Shown one piece after another: positions 12,018 to 19,090 of a stretch of DNA of 33,414 bases (the stretch's first letter is position 1; every line of letters begins with the position of its first letter). The position numbers and the translations under genes were made by a program. The stretch covers positions 1 through 33,414 of the forward strand of contig NZ_JAEUMN010000137.1 in the NCBI RefSeq assembly GCF_016793225.1, read 5' to 3'. The DNA is from Phenylobacterium sp. (GTDB lineage: Bacteria > Pseudomonadota > Alphaproteobacteria > Caulobacterales > Caulobacteraceae). The notes under the pieces were generated by a model. That model made no database searches. It was not told the origin of the DNA and saw only the letters and a program-made list of their open reading frames with translations.

Positions 12018-12033
12018 GCGGTGAGCTCACCGC
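12018..12033. promoter_or_regulatory. 16-base perfect palindrome upstream of ctpA
   Basis: GCGGTGAGCTCACCGC is an exact palindrome in the 91-base gap between the LytM-factor gene and ctpA. A loopless palindrome of this kind suits a dimeric repressor better than an RNA hairpin. No regulator is identified. Confidence 0.3.
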
Positions 12034-12086
12034 TTATCAAACAGGCTGGAGCGACCATTTTGCGGCGGCCGCCAGCCTGCCCGTTT

Positions 12087-12941
12087 TCAACCCCGGCTCT
12101 TGTTCAACCACCGCGAGGGATCCACCGGGGAACCCTGCTCGCGGACCTCAAGATAGAGTTCCGATGTCGTACTGCGACCCTCGCTAGCCCATCCGACCGG
12201 TTGACCCTCCGCGACGGATTGTCCGACCGCGACGGACGTTCTCTCCAGACCAGCAAGCACGAGATGATATCCCCCGGCTAGTCTTAATATCACGATGACG
12301 CCCCAGCCCTTTACAGGGCCCACATACTGAACAAGCCCCGCCGCGGGGCTGACGGCGCGCGCGCCCTTGGCGGCGGAGAGCGTCAGGCCGTTCGACCGGC
12401 CGCCTCCGGCGATGGGGTCGCCGAACCGCCGCAGGATCGTCCCGGACGTGGGCAGGATCAGGCGCGTGGGCGGCGTCAGCCCGGCCGCGTCGGGCGATGC
12501 ATCGCCGGTGACCGCGCCCCGCAGCCGCGCCCCCACGGCGGCGTCCGGCGCGGGCAGCGCCTCGGCGGCCAGGCTGTCGCGCTCGAACAGCGCCTCGCTC
12601 TGCACCGCCGCCAGACGGCGCTGGCGCATGACCTCGCTGGCGCCCTCGGCGTAGTGCTGCGCGCGGGCCTGGAGCTCCGGAGTCATGGCGCGGACCAGGA
12701 TCGCCGCCCGGACCGCGTCCTTCGCGTCTTCCGGCGACACCAGGAGCGCCGGGGGCGGGTCGCGCCTGAGCTGCTCGAGCACCGAGAGCAGCCGGGCCAG
12801 CCGGTGGCGGTTCACGCCCTGGTCGACGGACAGCACCGTCTCTGCGGCGTTCAGCCGCTCCAGCTCGCCGGTCGTCGCCGCGACCGCCGCTGCGCCGCCG
12901 ATCGCGAGCGCGCCCAATCCTGCCAGCCAGAGAATCCGCAT
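12087..12941 (-). CDS. Degenerate M23/LytM factor, EnvC-like (LdpF-type)
   Basis: The 284-residue protein has a signal peptide (MRILWLAGLGALAIGGAAAVAA), a helical, charged region to about residue 150, and a C-terminal LytM domain. The domain fold is clear: GTILRRFGDP, then GARAVSPAAGLVQYVGPVKGWGVIVIL, then VGQSVAEGQPVGWAS and LYLEVREQGSPVDPSRWL. The zinc ligands are lost. The usual H-x-H before FEVR is replaced by SELYLEVR, and the first His/Asp pair is absent in GRSNGLTLSAAKG. It should therefore be a non-enzymatic activator of amidases, like EnvC or Caulobacter LdpF. Its ATG overlaps the rlmH stop by one base (TGATG), so it is translationally coupled. Confidence 0.85.
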   Translation of the reverse strand: MRILWLAGLGALAIGGAAAVAATTGELERLNAAETVLSVDQGVNRHRLARLLSVLEQLRRDPPPALLVSPEDAKDAVRAAILVRAMTPELQARAQHYAEGASEVMRQRRLAAVQSEALFERDSLAAEALPAPDAAVGARLRGAVTGDASPDAAGLTPPTRLILPTSGTILRRFGDPIAGGGRSNGLTLSAAKGARAVSPAAGLVQYVGPVKGWGVIVILRLAGGYHLVLAGLERTSVAVGQSVAEGQPVGWASEGRSTTSELYLEVREQGSPVDPSRWLNKSRG

Positions 12942-13405
12942 CAGTCCCTATGATACGGCGAACCGGCCAGGATGGAGACGGCCCGGTAGATTTGTTCGGT
13001 CAACATTGCGCGCGCCATGGCGTGCGGCCAGGTCTGGGGGCCGAACGCCAGGGTTCCCTGGGCGGCCTTCACCAGTTCGGCGTCGAGCCCGTCGGCGCCG
13101 CCGATGACGAACACCAGACGTCGAACCCCACGGTCGCGCAGCGCGCCGATCTCCTCGGCGAAGGCGCGGGACGGGCGGGCCTTCCCGCGCTCGTCGCAGG
13201 CCACCACGTGGCTGTCGGCGAGATGGCTGCGCAGGGCCTCGGCCTCGGCGGCCTTGCCGGGCTTGCGGCTCTCGACCTCGATGACCTCCACGGGCCCGAG
13301 GCCCAGCGCGCGCCCCGACGCCGTCGCGCGCTCGGCGTAGAGCTTCACGAGCTCGGTCTCGGGCGACCGCGGGAGTCGGCCGATGGCGACGACGGCGATC
13401 TTCAA
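12941..13405 (-). CDS. rlmH: 23S rRNA (pseudouridine1915-N3)-methyltransferase
   Basis: The 154-residue product matches RlmH along its full length: MKIAVVAIGRL at the start, the SPOUT-fold SAM-binding loop VFVIGGADGLD (98-108), then LAFGPQTWPHAMARAMLTEQIYRA and the C-terminal GSPYHRD. RlmH methylates pseudouridine 1915 in helix 69 of 23S rRNA on assembled ribosomes. In many alphaproteobacteria rsfS lies just upstream; here an amidase gene ends three bases before the start instead. The stop overlaps the start of the LytM factor. Confidence 0.97.
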   Translation of the reverse strand: MKIAVVAIGRLPRSPETELVKLYAERATASGRALGLGPVEVIEVESRKPGKAAEAEALRSHLADSHVVACDERGKARPSRAFAEEIGALRDRGVRRLVFVIGGADGLDAELVKAAQGTLAFGPQTWPHAMARAMLTEQIYRAVSILAGSPYHRD

Positions 13406-13408
13406 GCG

Positions 13409-14800
13409 TCAGGTCAGCGGCGGCGGCGGCCTGAAGCCGCCGAACTCGCGCTCCAGGAGCTCCGCCACGTGGATCGTGGTGCGGTCCTCCAGGTGAGCCC
13501 CCATGATCTGGGCCCCGATCGGCAGTCCGGCGCGCGAAAAGCCGATCGGAACCGCGGTCGCGGGCAGGTTCGGCAGCAGGGCCACGGCCGGCCAGGCCAG
13601 CTGGTCGAAATAGGGGGTCGACCGGCCGTCGATCGTCAGGGTCCGGGCCGGCATGCTGGACTCGTCCACGTGCGGGAACGCCGTCGTGCCGAAGGTGGGC
13701 ATGATGACCACGTCGAAGGTCTCGAAGAACGCCGCCCACGCCCGCTGGAAGCCCACCTGCGCATCCAGCATGTTCATGTAGGTGTGGGCGTCGATCGGCG
13801 TCGCGCCGGGCTGGCCGCGGCTGATCGCCGTGTTCAGGATCGGCATGTACACCTGATGCTGCGCCGCCAGGTCGGGCATCAGCTCGCTGGACCGGAACAC
13901 CGCCGCGCCCAGGGCGTCCAGGCGGTCGGCCAGGGTTTCGAGCGCGCCGGCGACCTCGCTGTCGGTGGCGGCGAGCGGGTGCGAGCTCAGCACCAGGATG
14001 CGGTAGTCGGCCAGCTCGGCGCGCCGGGGCTCGGGCAGGTCGAGCACATAGCCCTTGGCGTCGTGGGCTTCCGGCCCCGCGATCACGTCCAGCGCGCGCC
14101 GCAGGTCGGCGGGAGCCCGCGCCATCGGGCCGACCACCGCCAGCGGGACCGGCCCGCCGTCCAGCCCGGGCGGGGAGTGGCCCCGGCTGGAGACCAGGCC
14201 GTACGTGGGCTTGTGGCCGTAGGTTCCGCAGAAGGCCGAGGGCACGCGGATCGAGCCGCCGATGTCCGAGCCGATCTCGAGCGGCGTCATGCCCGAGGCC
14301 AGCGCCGCGGCGCTGCCGCCCGACGAGCCGCCGGGCGAGCGCGAGAGATCCCAGGGGTTGCGGGTGCGGCCGTAGACAGGGTTCGTCGCCTGCCAGTCCG
14401 CGAGGAACGGGGGCACGTTCGTGAGGCCCATCACGATGGCGCCCGCCGCCTTGAGCTTTTGGATCACCACGGCGTCCCGGGGCGCGGTCCAGCCGCTGAA
14501 GGCGGGGCTGCCCCAGGTCGAGGGCAGTCCCTCGACCTGGTTGGATTCCTTCACCGTCATCGGCAGGCCCAGCAGCGGCCGCCGCTCGCCGCGGGCCAGA
14601 GCCGCATCCGCGGCCTTGGCGGCGTCCCGCGCGCGGTCGAAGTCGCGGACCACGACCGCGTTCAGCGCGCGGTCGCGGTCCTCGATCCGGGCGATGGCGG
14701 CGTCCATCAGCTCCAGCGCGCCGATCTTGCGCGCGGCGAGCAGGTCCGCCAGCTCGCCGGCGGTCCGGTCCAGGACGTCGCGGCTCAGGGTCTCGGACAT
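13409..14800 (-). CDS. Amidase signature family enzyme
   Basis: The 463-residue protein starts at the ATG at 14800 with GGAGGGA upstream; the ATG 33 bases earlier has no such site. The amidase signature triad is complete. Lys84 lies in MTVKESNQV, the cis-Ser159 in PGGSSGGSAAALAS, and the nucleophile Ser183 in GSDIGGSIRVPS. The spacing equals that of GatA. It lacks the neighbours gatB and gatC and has the AFSGWTAPRDA/LADWQATNPVYGRTRNPW pattern of stand-alone amidases, so tRNA amidation is unlikely. The substrate is unknown. It ends three bases before rlmH, so it is probably co-transcribed with the rlmH-ctpA run, although its function looks unrelated. Confidence 0.9.
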   Translation of the reverse strand: MSETLSRDVLDRTAGELADLLAARKIGALELMDAAIARIEDRDRALNAVVVRDFDRARDAAKAADAALARGERRPLLGLPMTVKESNQVEGLPSTWGSPAFSGWTAPRDAVVIQKLKAAGAIVMGLTNVPPFLADWQATNPVYGRTRNPWDLSRSPGGSSGGSAAALASGMTPLEIGSDIGGSIRVPSAFCGTYGHKPTYGLVSSRGHSPPGLDGGPVPLAVVGPMARAPADLRRALDVIAGPEAHDAKGYVLDLPEPRRAELADYRILVLSSHPLAATDSEVAGALETLADRLDALGAAVFRSSELMPDLAAQHQVYMPILNTAISRGQPGATPIDAHTYMNMLDAQVGFQRAWAAFFETFDVVIMPTFGTTAFPHVDESSMPARTLTIDGRSTPYFDQLAWPAVALLPNLPATAVPIGFSRAGLPIGAQIMGAHLEDRTTIHVAELLEREFGGFRPPPPLT

Positions 14801-14870
14801 GGCAGGTCCCTCCGTCCTGAGGATCGTGCCCATCCGCGCCCGGCGGTGTCCAGCCGCGAGTGAGCGGTCC

Positions 14871-15947
14871 TCAGGCTACGGGTTCGGTCGCCGGCGCGCT
14901 TGACCGCAGTTGCTGCGGGCAGAAGAGCTGCTCGGCGATCTGAACCGCGTTGAGCGCCGCGCCCTTCAGCAGCTGGTCGCCCGAGACCATCAGGCAGATC
15001 GAGCGCCCGGTCGGGTCGGCCAGGTCGCGCCGGAAGCGGCCGGCGAGCACATCGCCCTGTCCCTGCGACTCGGACGGCATGGGGAAGTGGTTGCCGGCGC
15101 GGTCGTCCACGATGCGGACGCCCGGCGCGCCCGACAGCGCCTCGCGCGCCGCTTCGGGGCTGACGGGCTCGGGGAACTTGAGGGTCAGCGCGATGGTGTG
15201 CGCCCTCAGCACCGGCACCCGGACGCTGGTGATCCCCACCGGCAGGTTCGGCCGCCCCAGCAGGCGCTGGGTCTCGGCGACCACCTTCAGCTCCTCGCCG
15301 TTGTAGCCGCTCTCCTCGTCCACCGCGCTGTCGTGGCTGAACAGGTTGAAGGCGTAGGGGTGCTTCAGCACCTGCGGCGTGAACGCCTCGCCGGCGAGAT
15401 AGGCGGCGGTCCCCGCGCGCAGTTCCTCCATGGCCGCGGCGCCGGCGCCCGAGGCCGCCTGGTAGGTGGCCATGCGGATCCGCGTCAGCCCGAACGCCTG
15501 CTGCAGCGGGTGGATCGGCACCACGGCGATGATCGCCACGCAGTTCGGATTGGCGATGACCCCCCGGTGCGCGCCGATCGTCTCGGGGTTCACCTCGGGC
15601 ACCACCAGCGGCGTCGCGGGGTCCATGCGGAAGGCCGAGGAGTTGTCCACGACCACCGCGCCGGCCGCGACGGCCCGCGGCGCCCATTCGCGCGACTGCG
15701 ACGCGCCGGCCGAGAAGAGCGCCAGGTCCACGTCGTCGAAGCTCGCGGCGTCCACCGCGTCCACCGTCAGGGCCTCGCCCCGGAAGGACAGGGTGCGGCC
15801 CGCCGAGCGCGGGGAGGCCAGGAGCTTCAGGCGCGACAGGGGGAAGTCGCGGGCCTCGAGGCAGCGGATCAGCTCGACGCCCACGGCGCCGGTGGCGCCG
15901 AGGATCGCCACGTTGGGGTGGGCTCTGCGGAAGCTGTGGAAGGTCAT
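14871..15947 (-). CDS. asd: Aspartate-semialdehyde dehydrogenase
   Basis: The 358-residue product starts at the ATG at 15947 (MTFHSFRRAHPNVAILGATGAVG). The NADP-binding GATGAVG is at 17-23, the catalytic Cys136 is in NPNCVAI, and the substrate-binding segments TYQAASGAG and LRAHTIALTLKF follow. It reduces aspartyl phosphate to the semialdehyde, the branch point to lysine/diaminopimelate, threonine and methionine. The frame stays open for another 75 codons upstream, but these lack family similarity. An upstream start is therefore unlikely. It heads the leftward run and lies 70 bases before the amidase gene. The gene is separated from dapD, dapE and argB at the far end of the window. Confidence 0.95.
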   Translation of the reverse strand: MTFHSFRRAHPNVAILGATGAVGVELIRCLEARDFPLSRLKLLASPRSAGRTLSFRGEALTVDAVDAASFDDVDLALFSAGASQSREWAPRAVAAGAVVVDNSSAFRMDPATPLVVPEVNPETIGAHRGVIANPNCVAIIAVVPIHPLQQAFGLTRIRMATYQAASGAGAAAMEELRAGTAAYLAGEAFTPQVLKHPYAFNLFSHDSAVDEESGYNGEELKVVAETQRLLGRPNLPVGITSVRVPVLRAHTIALTLKFPEPVSPEAAREALSGAPGVRIVDDRAGNHFPMPSESQGQGDVLAGRFRRDLADPTGRSICLMVSGDQLLKGAALNAVQIAEQLFCPQQLRSSAPATEPVA

Positions 15948-16195
15948 GGTCTTGCGTCTCCAGTTGGGCGGAGGCGCGGGGTGCTCTGTCCGGTGATCGG
16001 GGCCCCGCGCTTCGGCGGGGCTCTCTCCGGGTGTGTGCTCGCTCAGATCACGCGCGCACCCGTCGACGCCCCGCAGGAGCGGGTCGTTTTCCGGGTGATA
16101 ATCATGGTCGCGAAGGCGCGCATCGGCGGGGCCTCTACGGGAAACGCGGCCGCCTGTAAAGACGTCCGCCAAACGCCGATCGCCGGAGGCGGCGC
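15948..16195 (-). promoter_or_regulatory. asd leader region with a possible Thr/Ile-rich leader peptide
   Basis: The gap before asd holds a 20-codon frame on the minus strand (16105-16043, starting MIITRKTTRSC and ending in TGA). It contains four Thr and three Ile. Two GC hairpins are present: CCCGC/GCGGG (16070-16083), inside the small frame, and GCCCCGC/GCGGGGC (16002-16021), after it. This resembles an amino-acid attenuator in outline, but there is no Shine-Dalgarno before the small frame and no T tract after the hairpin. Treat as speculative. Confidence 0.2.
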
Positions 16196-16229
16196 AAGAA
16201 AAAGGACCGCCCGCCGGAGCGGACGGTCC
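16196..16229 (-). terminator. Intrinsic terminator of hsp20
   Basis: On the minus strand GGACCGTCCGC (16229-16219) pairs with GCGGGCGGTCC (16214-16204), 11 pairs with one G-U, around a four-base loop. The tract TTTTTCTT follows down to 16196. It lies 25 bases after the hsp20 stop and separates hsp20 from the asd leader. Confidence 0.9.
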
Positions 16230-16254
16230 CTTCGCTTCGGTGGACGAAGACCGC

Positions 16255-16710
16255 TTAGGCGGCCTTCTCGCCTTCGATCAGGGCGCCCTGGGCGCCGGTG
16301 GTGATCTGGACGGTCCGGGGCTTCAGCGCCTCGGGAAGCTCGCGCTTCAGCGAGATCGAGAGGAGGCCGTCGGCGAGGTTGGCGTCGGTGACGATCACAT
16401 AGTCGGCCAGCTGGAAGCGGCGCTCGAAGTTGCGCTCGGCCAGGCCGCGATGGAGGTACTTGCGGCCCTCGTCATTGGCCGCCTTGCGGCCGGTCACGGT
16501 GAGGAGGTTCTCCTTCACCTCGACGTTGAGCTCTTCCGGACGGAAGCCCGCGACCGCGATGTCGATGCGGTAGGCGTTCTCGTCGGTGCGCTCGATGTTG
16601 TAGGGCGGATAGCCGGCGGCGCTGTCGGCGGCCGCGGTCTCCAGGAGGTTCGCCAGCCGGTCGAAGCCGACGACGGAGCGATAGAGGGGCGAAAAGTCGA
16701 TCGTACGCAT
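16255..16710 (-). CDS. Small heat shock protein (Hsp20/IbpA family)
   Basis: The 151-residue product begins MRTIDFSPLYRSVVGFDRLANLL, the typical N-terminus of the IbpA-like class A proteins of alphaproteobacteria. The alpha-crystallin domain runs from about residue 36 (PPYNIERTDENAYRIDIAVAGF) through LTVTGRKA and LHRGLAERNFERRFQL to LSISLKRELPEA. The C-terminal tail carries a V-Q-I type motif (RTVQI). These chaperones hold unfolding proteins for DnaK/ClpB. The ATG at 16710 is preferred over the GTG three codons earlier because GAAGGA lies ten bases upstream of the ATG. A ROSE-like leader precedes it and a strong terminator follows. Confidence 0.95.
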   Translation of the reverse strand: MRTIDFSPLYRSVVGFDRLANLLETAAADSAAGYPPYNIERTDENAYRIDIAVAGFRPEELNVEVKENLLTVTGRKAANDEGRKYLHRGLAERNFERRFQLADYVIVTDANLADGLLSISLKRELPEALKPRTVQITTGAQGALIEGEKAA

Positions 16711-16820
16711 AGGGGTCACATCCTTCTTTCAAAGCAAGGTTGCGTATGTGCGTTGAGCCTGTGGCGACCCGATTGGCGTCGCCGGCAGCCCAAGGAGGCC
16801 CGGACATCCAGCGCCTCCGC
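16711..16820 (-). promoter_or_regulatory. ROSE-like RNA thermometer in the hsp20 leader
   Basis: On the minus strand the Shine-Dalgarno region forms a hairpin CCTT-G-CTT / AAG-AAGG (16739-16722), pairing the SD (GAAGGA) except for one unpaired G. It contains TTGCT, the conserved ROSE core that masks the SD with a destabilised G. Two further hairpins lie upstream: GGCGAC/GTCGCC (16763-16783) and GGAGGC/GCCTCC (16794-16818). Three stacked hairpins with the SD in the last, before an hsp20 gene, is the ROSE layout of alphaproteobacteria. Heat would melt the last hairpin and release translation. Confidence 0.6.
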
Positions 16821-16825
16821 CCATC

Positions 16826-16853
16826 AGTTAGTGGCGGGAAAACTGCGTTCAAG
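16826..16853 (-). promoter_or_regulatory. Possible sigma-32 promoter of hsp20
   Basis: On the minus strand CTTGAA (16853-16848) resembles the RpoH -35 element; a weaker CCACTAA-like -10 lies about 13 bases further. The start implied would give a leader of about 110 bases, enough for the ROSE hairpins. The -10 match is poor. Confidence 0.3.
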
Positions 16854-16913
16854 GGGCTTGCCGCGGCGCCGCTACGCCCTAGGTTTCCGACCAATCCCAG
16901 GAGGAATCCCCCG

Positions 16914-17750
16914 ATGCACCGTCTTGCCCCCCTCGGCGCCGTCGTTCTGGCGCTGTCCGTCACCGCGCCGGCCGTCGCCGCCGACGCCAAGCTGCAGGCC
17001 GCCGTGGCCGGCGCCCAGCGCAGCGACGCGCACAAGGCCCGAGACGCGGCCCGGCGTCCCGTCGAAACCCTGACCTTCTGGGGGATCAAGCCGAAGCAGA
17101 CGGTGATCGAGCTGTCGCCCGGCAGCGGCTACTGGACCGAGATCCTGTCGCCCTACGCCAAGGCGACCGGCGGGACCTACTACGCGACCGCCGCCGACCT
17201 GAACAATCCGAACCTCTCCGAGGCCGCCAAGGCCGGCCGCACCGCCTTCGAGAAGCGCTACGCCGACACGGCGAAGTACGGCGAGGTCAAGCTGGTGAAC
17301 TTCGGGCCCATGTCGGGTCCGCTGGGCGCGCCGGGCTCCGCCGACGTGGTGATCACCGCGCGGAACCTGCACAACTGGGCGCCCAACGCCGCCTTCCTCG
17401 ACAAGGTCCTGAAGGACGTCCACGCGGTCCTGAAGCCCGGCGGCGTCTTCGCCGTCGAGGAGCACCGCGCGGATCCGAAGCCGTCGGCCCCCAACTGGTC
17501 GACCGGCTACATGACCGAGGCCGAGGTCATCGCGGCGTTGGAGAAGGCGGGCTTCAAGCTGCAGGCGAAGTCCGAGGTGAACGCCAACCCGAAGGACACG
17601 AAGGACCACCCGTTCGGCGTCTGGACGCTGCCGCCGTCGCGCTGGACCACCGCGGGCGGACGCGGTTCGGATCCCAACTTCGACCGCACCAAGTACGACG
17701 CGATCGGCGAGTCCGACCGCATGACCCTGCGGTTCGTGAAGGCGCGCTGA
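16914..17750 (+). CDS. Exported methyltransferase-like protein (COG4798 type), copy 1
   Basis: The 278-residue protein starts at the ATG at 16914, placed by AGGAGGA at 16899-16905. It opens with a Sec signal peptide (MHRLAPLGAVVLALSVTAPAVAA, cleavage near residue 22). The rest is a class I methyltransferase fold: motif I VIELSPGSGYWTEIL (64-78), a motif IV-like NLHNWAP, post-motif LKPGGVFAVEEHRA, and a strongly conserved tail with NANPKDTKDHPFGVWTLPP and IGESDRMTLRF. This matches the predicted-methyltransferase group COG4798. SAM is not expected in the periplasm, so the predicted location is puzzling. A paralogue follows 95 bases downstream. Family membership is sure; activity and substrate are not known. 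Confidence 0.85.
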   Translation: MHRLAPLGAVVLALSVTAPAVAADAKLQAAVAGAQRSDAHKARDAARRPVETLTFWGIKPKQTVIELSPGSGYWTEILSPYAKATGGTYYATAADLNNPNLSEAAKAGRTAFEKRYADTAKYGEVKLVNFGPMSGPLGAPGSADVVITARNLHNWAPNAAFLDKVLKDVHAVLKPGGVFAVEEHRADPKPSAPNWSTGYMTEAEVIAALEKAGFKLQAKSEVNANPKDTKDHPFGVWTLPPSRWTTAGGRGSDPNFDRTKYDAIGESDRMTLRFVKAR

Positions 17751-17845
17751 GCGGCCTGCGGCTTTGACCTCGGCGGCGGGCTTCGCTAGCCCTGTCGCCG
17801 GGGGACTGAACGAGGGGGGGGGCCGCGAAAGGACGCCGCGCGCCC

Positions 17846-18700
17846 ATGATGCCTGTCTCCCGCCGCGCCTGGATGGCCGGCGTGCTCGCCGTCGGCGCCT
17901 GCCAGCGCGAACCGCCCAGGCGGTCGCGGGCGGCCGTGACGATCGCCGCGGCCGTCGCGGGGCCCTGGCGCTCGCCGGCGGACCGCGCCCGCGACAGGTT
18001 CCGCCATCCCGTCGAGAGCCTGCAGTTCTGGGGCCTTTCGCCCGGCGCCACGGTGGTGGAGTTCTGGCCGGGCGCAGGCTGGTACACCGACATCCTCGCG
18101 CCGTTCCTGGCGGCGACGGGCGGGCGGCTCTACGCGGCGCACCTGCAGGCGACCGACGCCGGGGATCCGGCGGCGCGCGATGTGGTCGAGGCCTACCGGG
18201 CGCGGTTCGCCGCCGACCCCAGGCTCTACGGCAAGGTCGAGCTCACCGCCTTCGGACCCACCAGCGGGCCCGTGGCGCCGGCGGGGACGGCCGACCTCGC
18301 GCTGTTCCTGCGCAACCTGCACAACTGGATGGCCGCCGGCATCGCCGAGAAGGCGTTCCGGGACGCCTTCCTGGCCCTGAAGCCGGGCGGAGTCCTGGGC
18401 GTGGAGGAGCACCGCGCGCGGCCGGGCGGCGTCCCCGACCTGCTCGCCGAGGACGGCTACGTGGACCAGACCTATGTCGTGAAGCTGGCGCAGGAAGCGG
18501 GTTTCCGGCTGGCCGCGACCAGCGAGATCAACGCCAATCCGAACGATACGAAGGACCACCCCTTCGGGGTCTGGACCCTGCCGCCGGTCCGCCGCTCGTC
18601 CCCCCGCGGCGAGGCGTTCGATCCCGCGTTCGACCACACCCGCTACGACAGGATCGGGGAGTCCGACCGGATGACCCTCAGGTTCGAGAAACCGCGCTAG
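17846..18700 (+). CDS. Exported methyltransferase-like protein, copy 2 (possible Tat/lipoprotein signal)
   Basis: This 284-residue paralogue of the preceding gene has the same core: motif I VVEFWPGAGWYTDIL (70-84), NLHNWMAA, LKPGGVLGVEEHRARPGG, and the same tail NANPNDTKDHPFGVWTLPP and IGESDRMTLRF. The N-terminus differs: MMPVSRRAWMAGVLAVGAC has a twin arginine followed by a hydrophobic run and a lipobox-like VGAC ending at Cys19, so it may be exported folded and lipidated. The two copies arose by tandem duplication but have diverged clearly, so both are probably maintained. ATG at 17846 or 17849 could be the start. No terminator is seen between the copies. Confidence 0.82.
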   Translation: MMPVSRRAWMAGVLAVGACQREPPRRSRAAVTIAAAVAGPWRSPADRARDRFRHPVESLQFWGLSPGATVVEFWPGAGWYTDILAPFLAATGGRLYAAHLQATDAGDPAARDVVEAYRARFAADPRLYGKVELTAFGPTSGPVAPAGTADLALFLRNLHNWMAAGIAEKAFRDAFLALKPGGVLGVEEHRARPGGVPDLLAEDGYVDQTYVVKLAQEAGFRLAATSEINANPNDTKDHPFGVWTLPPVRRSSPRGEAFDPAFDHTRYDRIGESDRMTLRFEKPR

Positions 18701-18771
18701 CCGATCACGGTGTGTTTACACGCGCGGCGCGTGCGGCGAAGCTCACCTGATTCACGAGAGCCAATGGGGCG

Positions 18772-19080
18772 ATGGCCACTCTTGAGGAGCTGACCGACCG
18801 CATCCGCCGCGCCGCCGCGGCCGGCGGGGGCCTGTCGCGCTCTGTGACCCTCGACCTCAAGGGCGAAGGCTTCATCCATCTCGCCGGCGATGCGGTCACC
18901 AACGAGAACGCGCCCGCCGACCTCACGGTGCGCGTCAGCCGGGCTGATCTGGTGCGGCTGGGCAAGGGCGAACTCAACCCGATGAGCGCTGTGATGACCG
19001 GCCGCATGAAGCTGTCCGACATGGGCCTCGCCATGACGCTGACGCCCGAGATCCAGGCGCTGTTCGAGAGGGTGGTCTAG
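18772..19080 (+). CDS. SCP2 sterol-binding domain protein
   Basis: The 102-residue protein is a stand-alone SCP2 domain. An N-terminal helix (LEELTDRIRRAAAA) is followed by beta strands with VTLDLKGEGFIHLAGDAV and ADLTVRVSRADLVRLGKGELNPMSAVMTGRMKLSDMGLAMTL. The G-x-L-xPMxAxxxGxxKxxGD-like stretch is the family hallmark. Such domains carry acyl-CoA or other lipids in a hydrophobic tunnel. It is cytoplasmic and sits ten bases upstream of a hydrolase of the lysophospholipase type, suggesting a lipid-related pair; this link is inference. Confidence 0.9.
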   Translation: MATLEELTDRIRRAAAAGGGLSRSVTLDLKGEGFIHLAGDAVTNENAPADLTVRVSRADLVRLGKGELNPMSAVMTGRMKLSDMGLAMTLTPEIQALFERVV

Positions 19081-19090
19081 CCCGCCCGCG

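Noticed and set aside
10544-12187. A long plus-strand frame opposite ctpA
   Set aside because: The minus strand holds an unmistakable S41 protease with PDZ domain and active site; the plus frame is a shadow.
12950-14863. A 637-codon plus-strand frame opposite rlmH and the amidase
   Set aside because: Both minus-strand genes have full catalytic signatures; the plus frame is low-complexity Arg/Gly/His-rich shadow.
15948-16172. N-terminal extension of Asd by about 75 codons
   Set aside because: The extra residues are unlike any Asd; the NADP-binding loop sits at the normal distance from the ATG at 15947.
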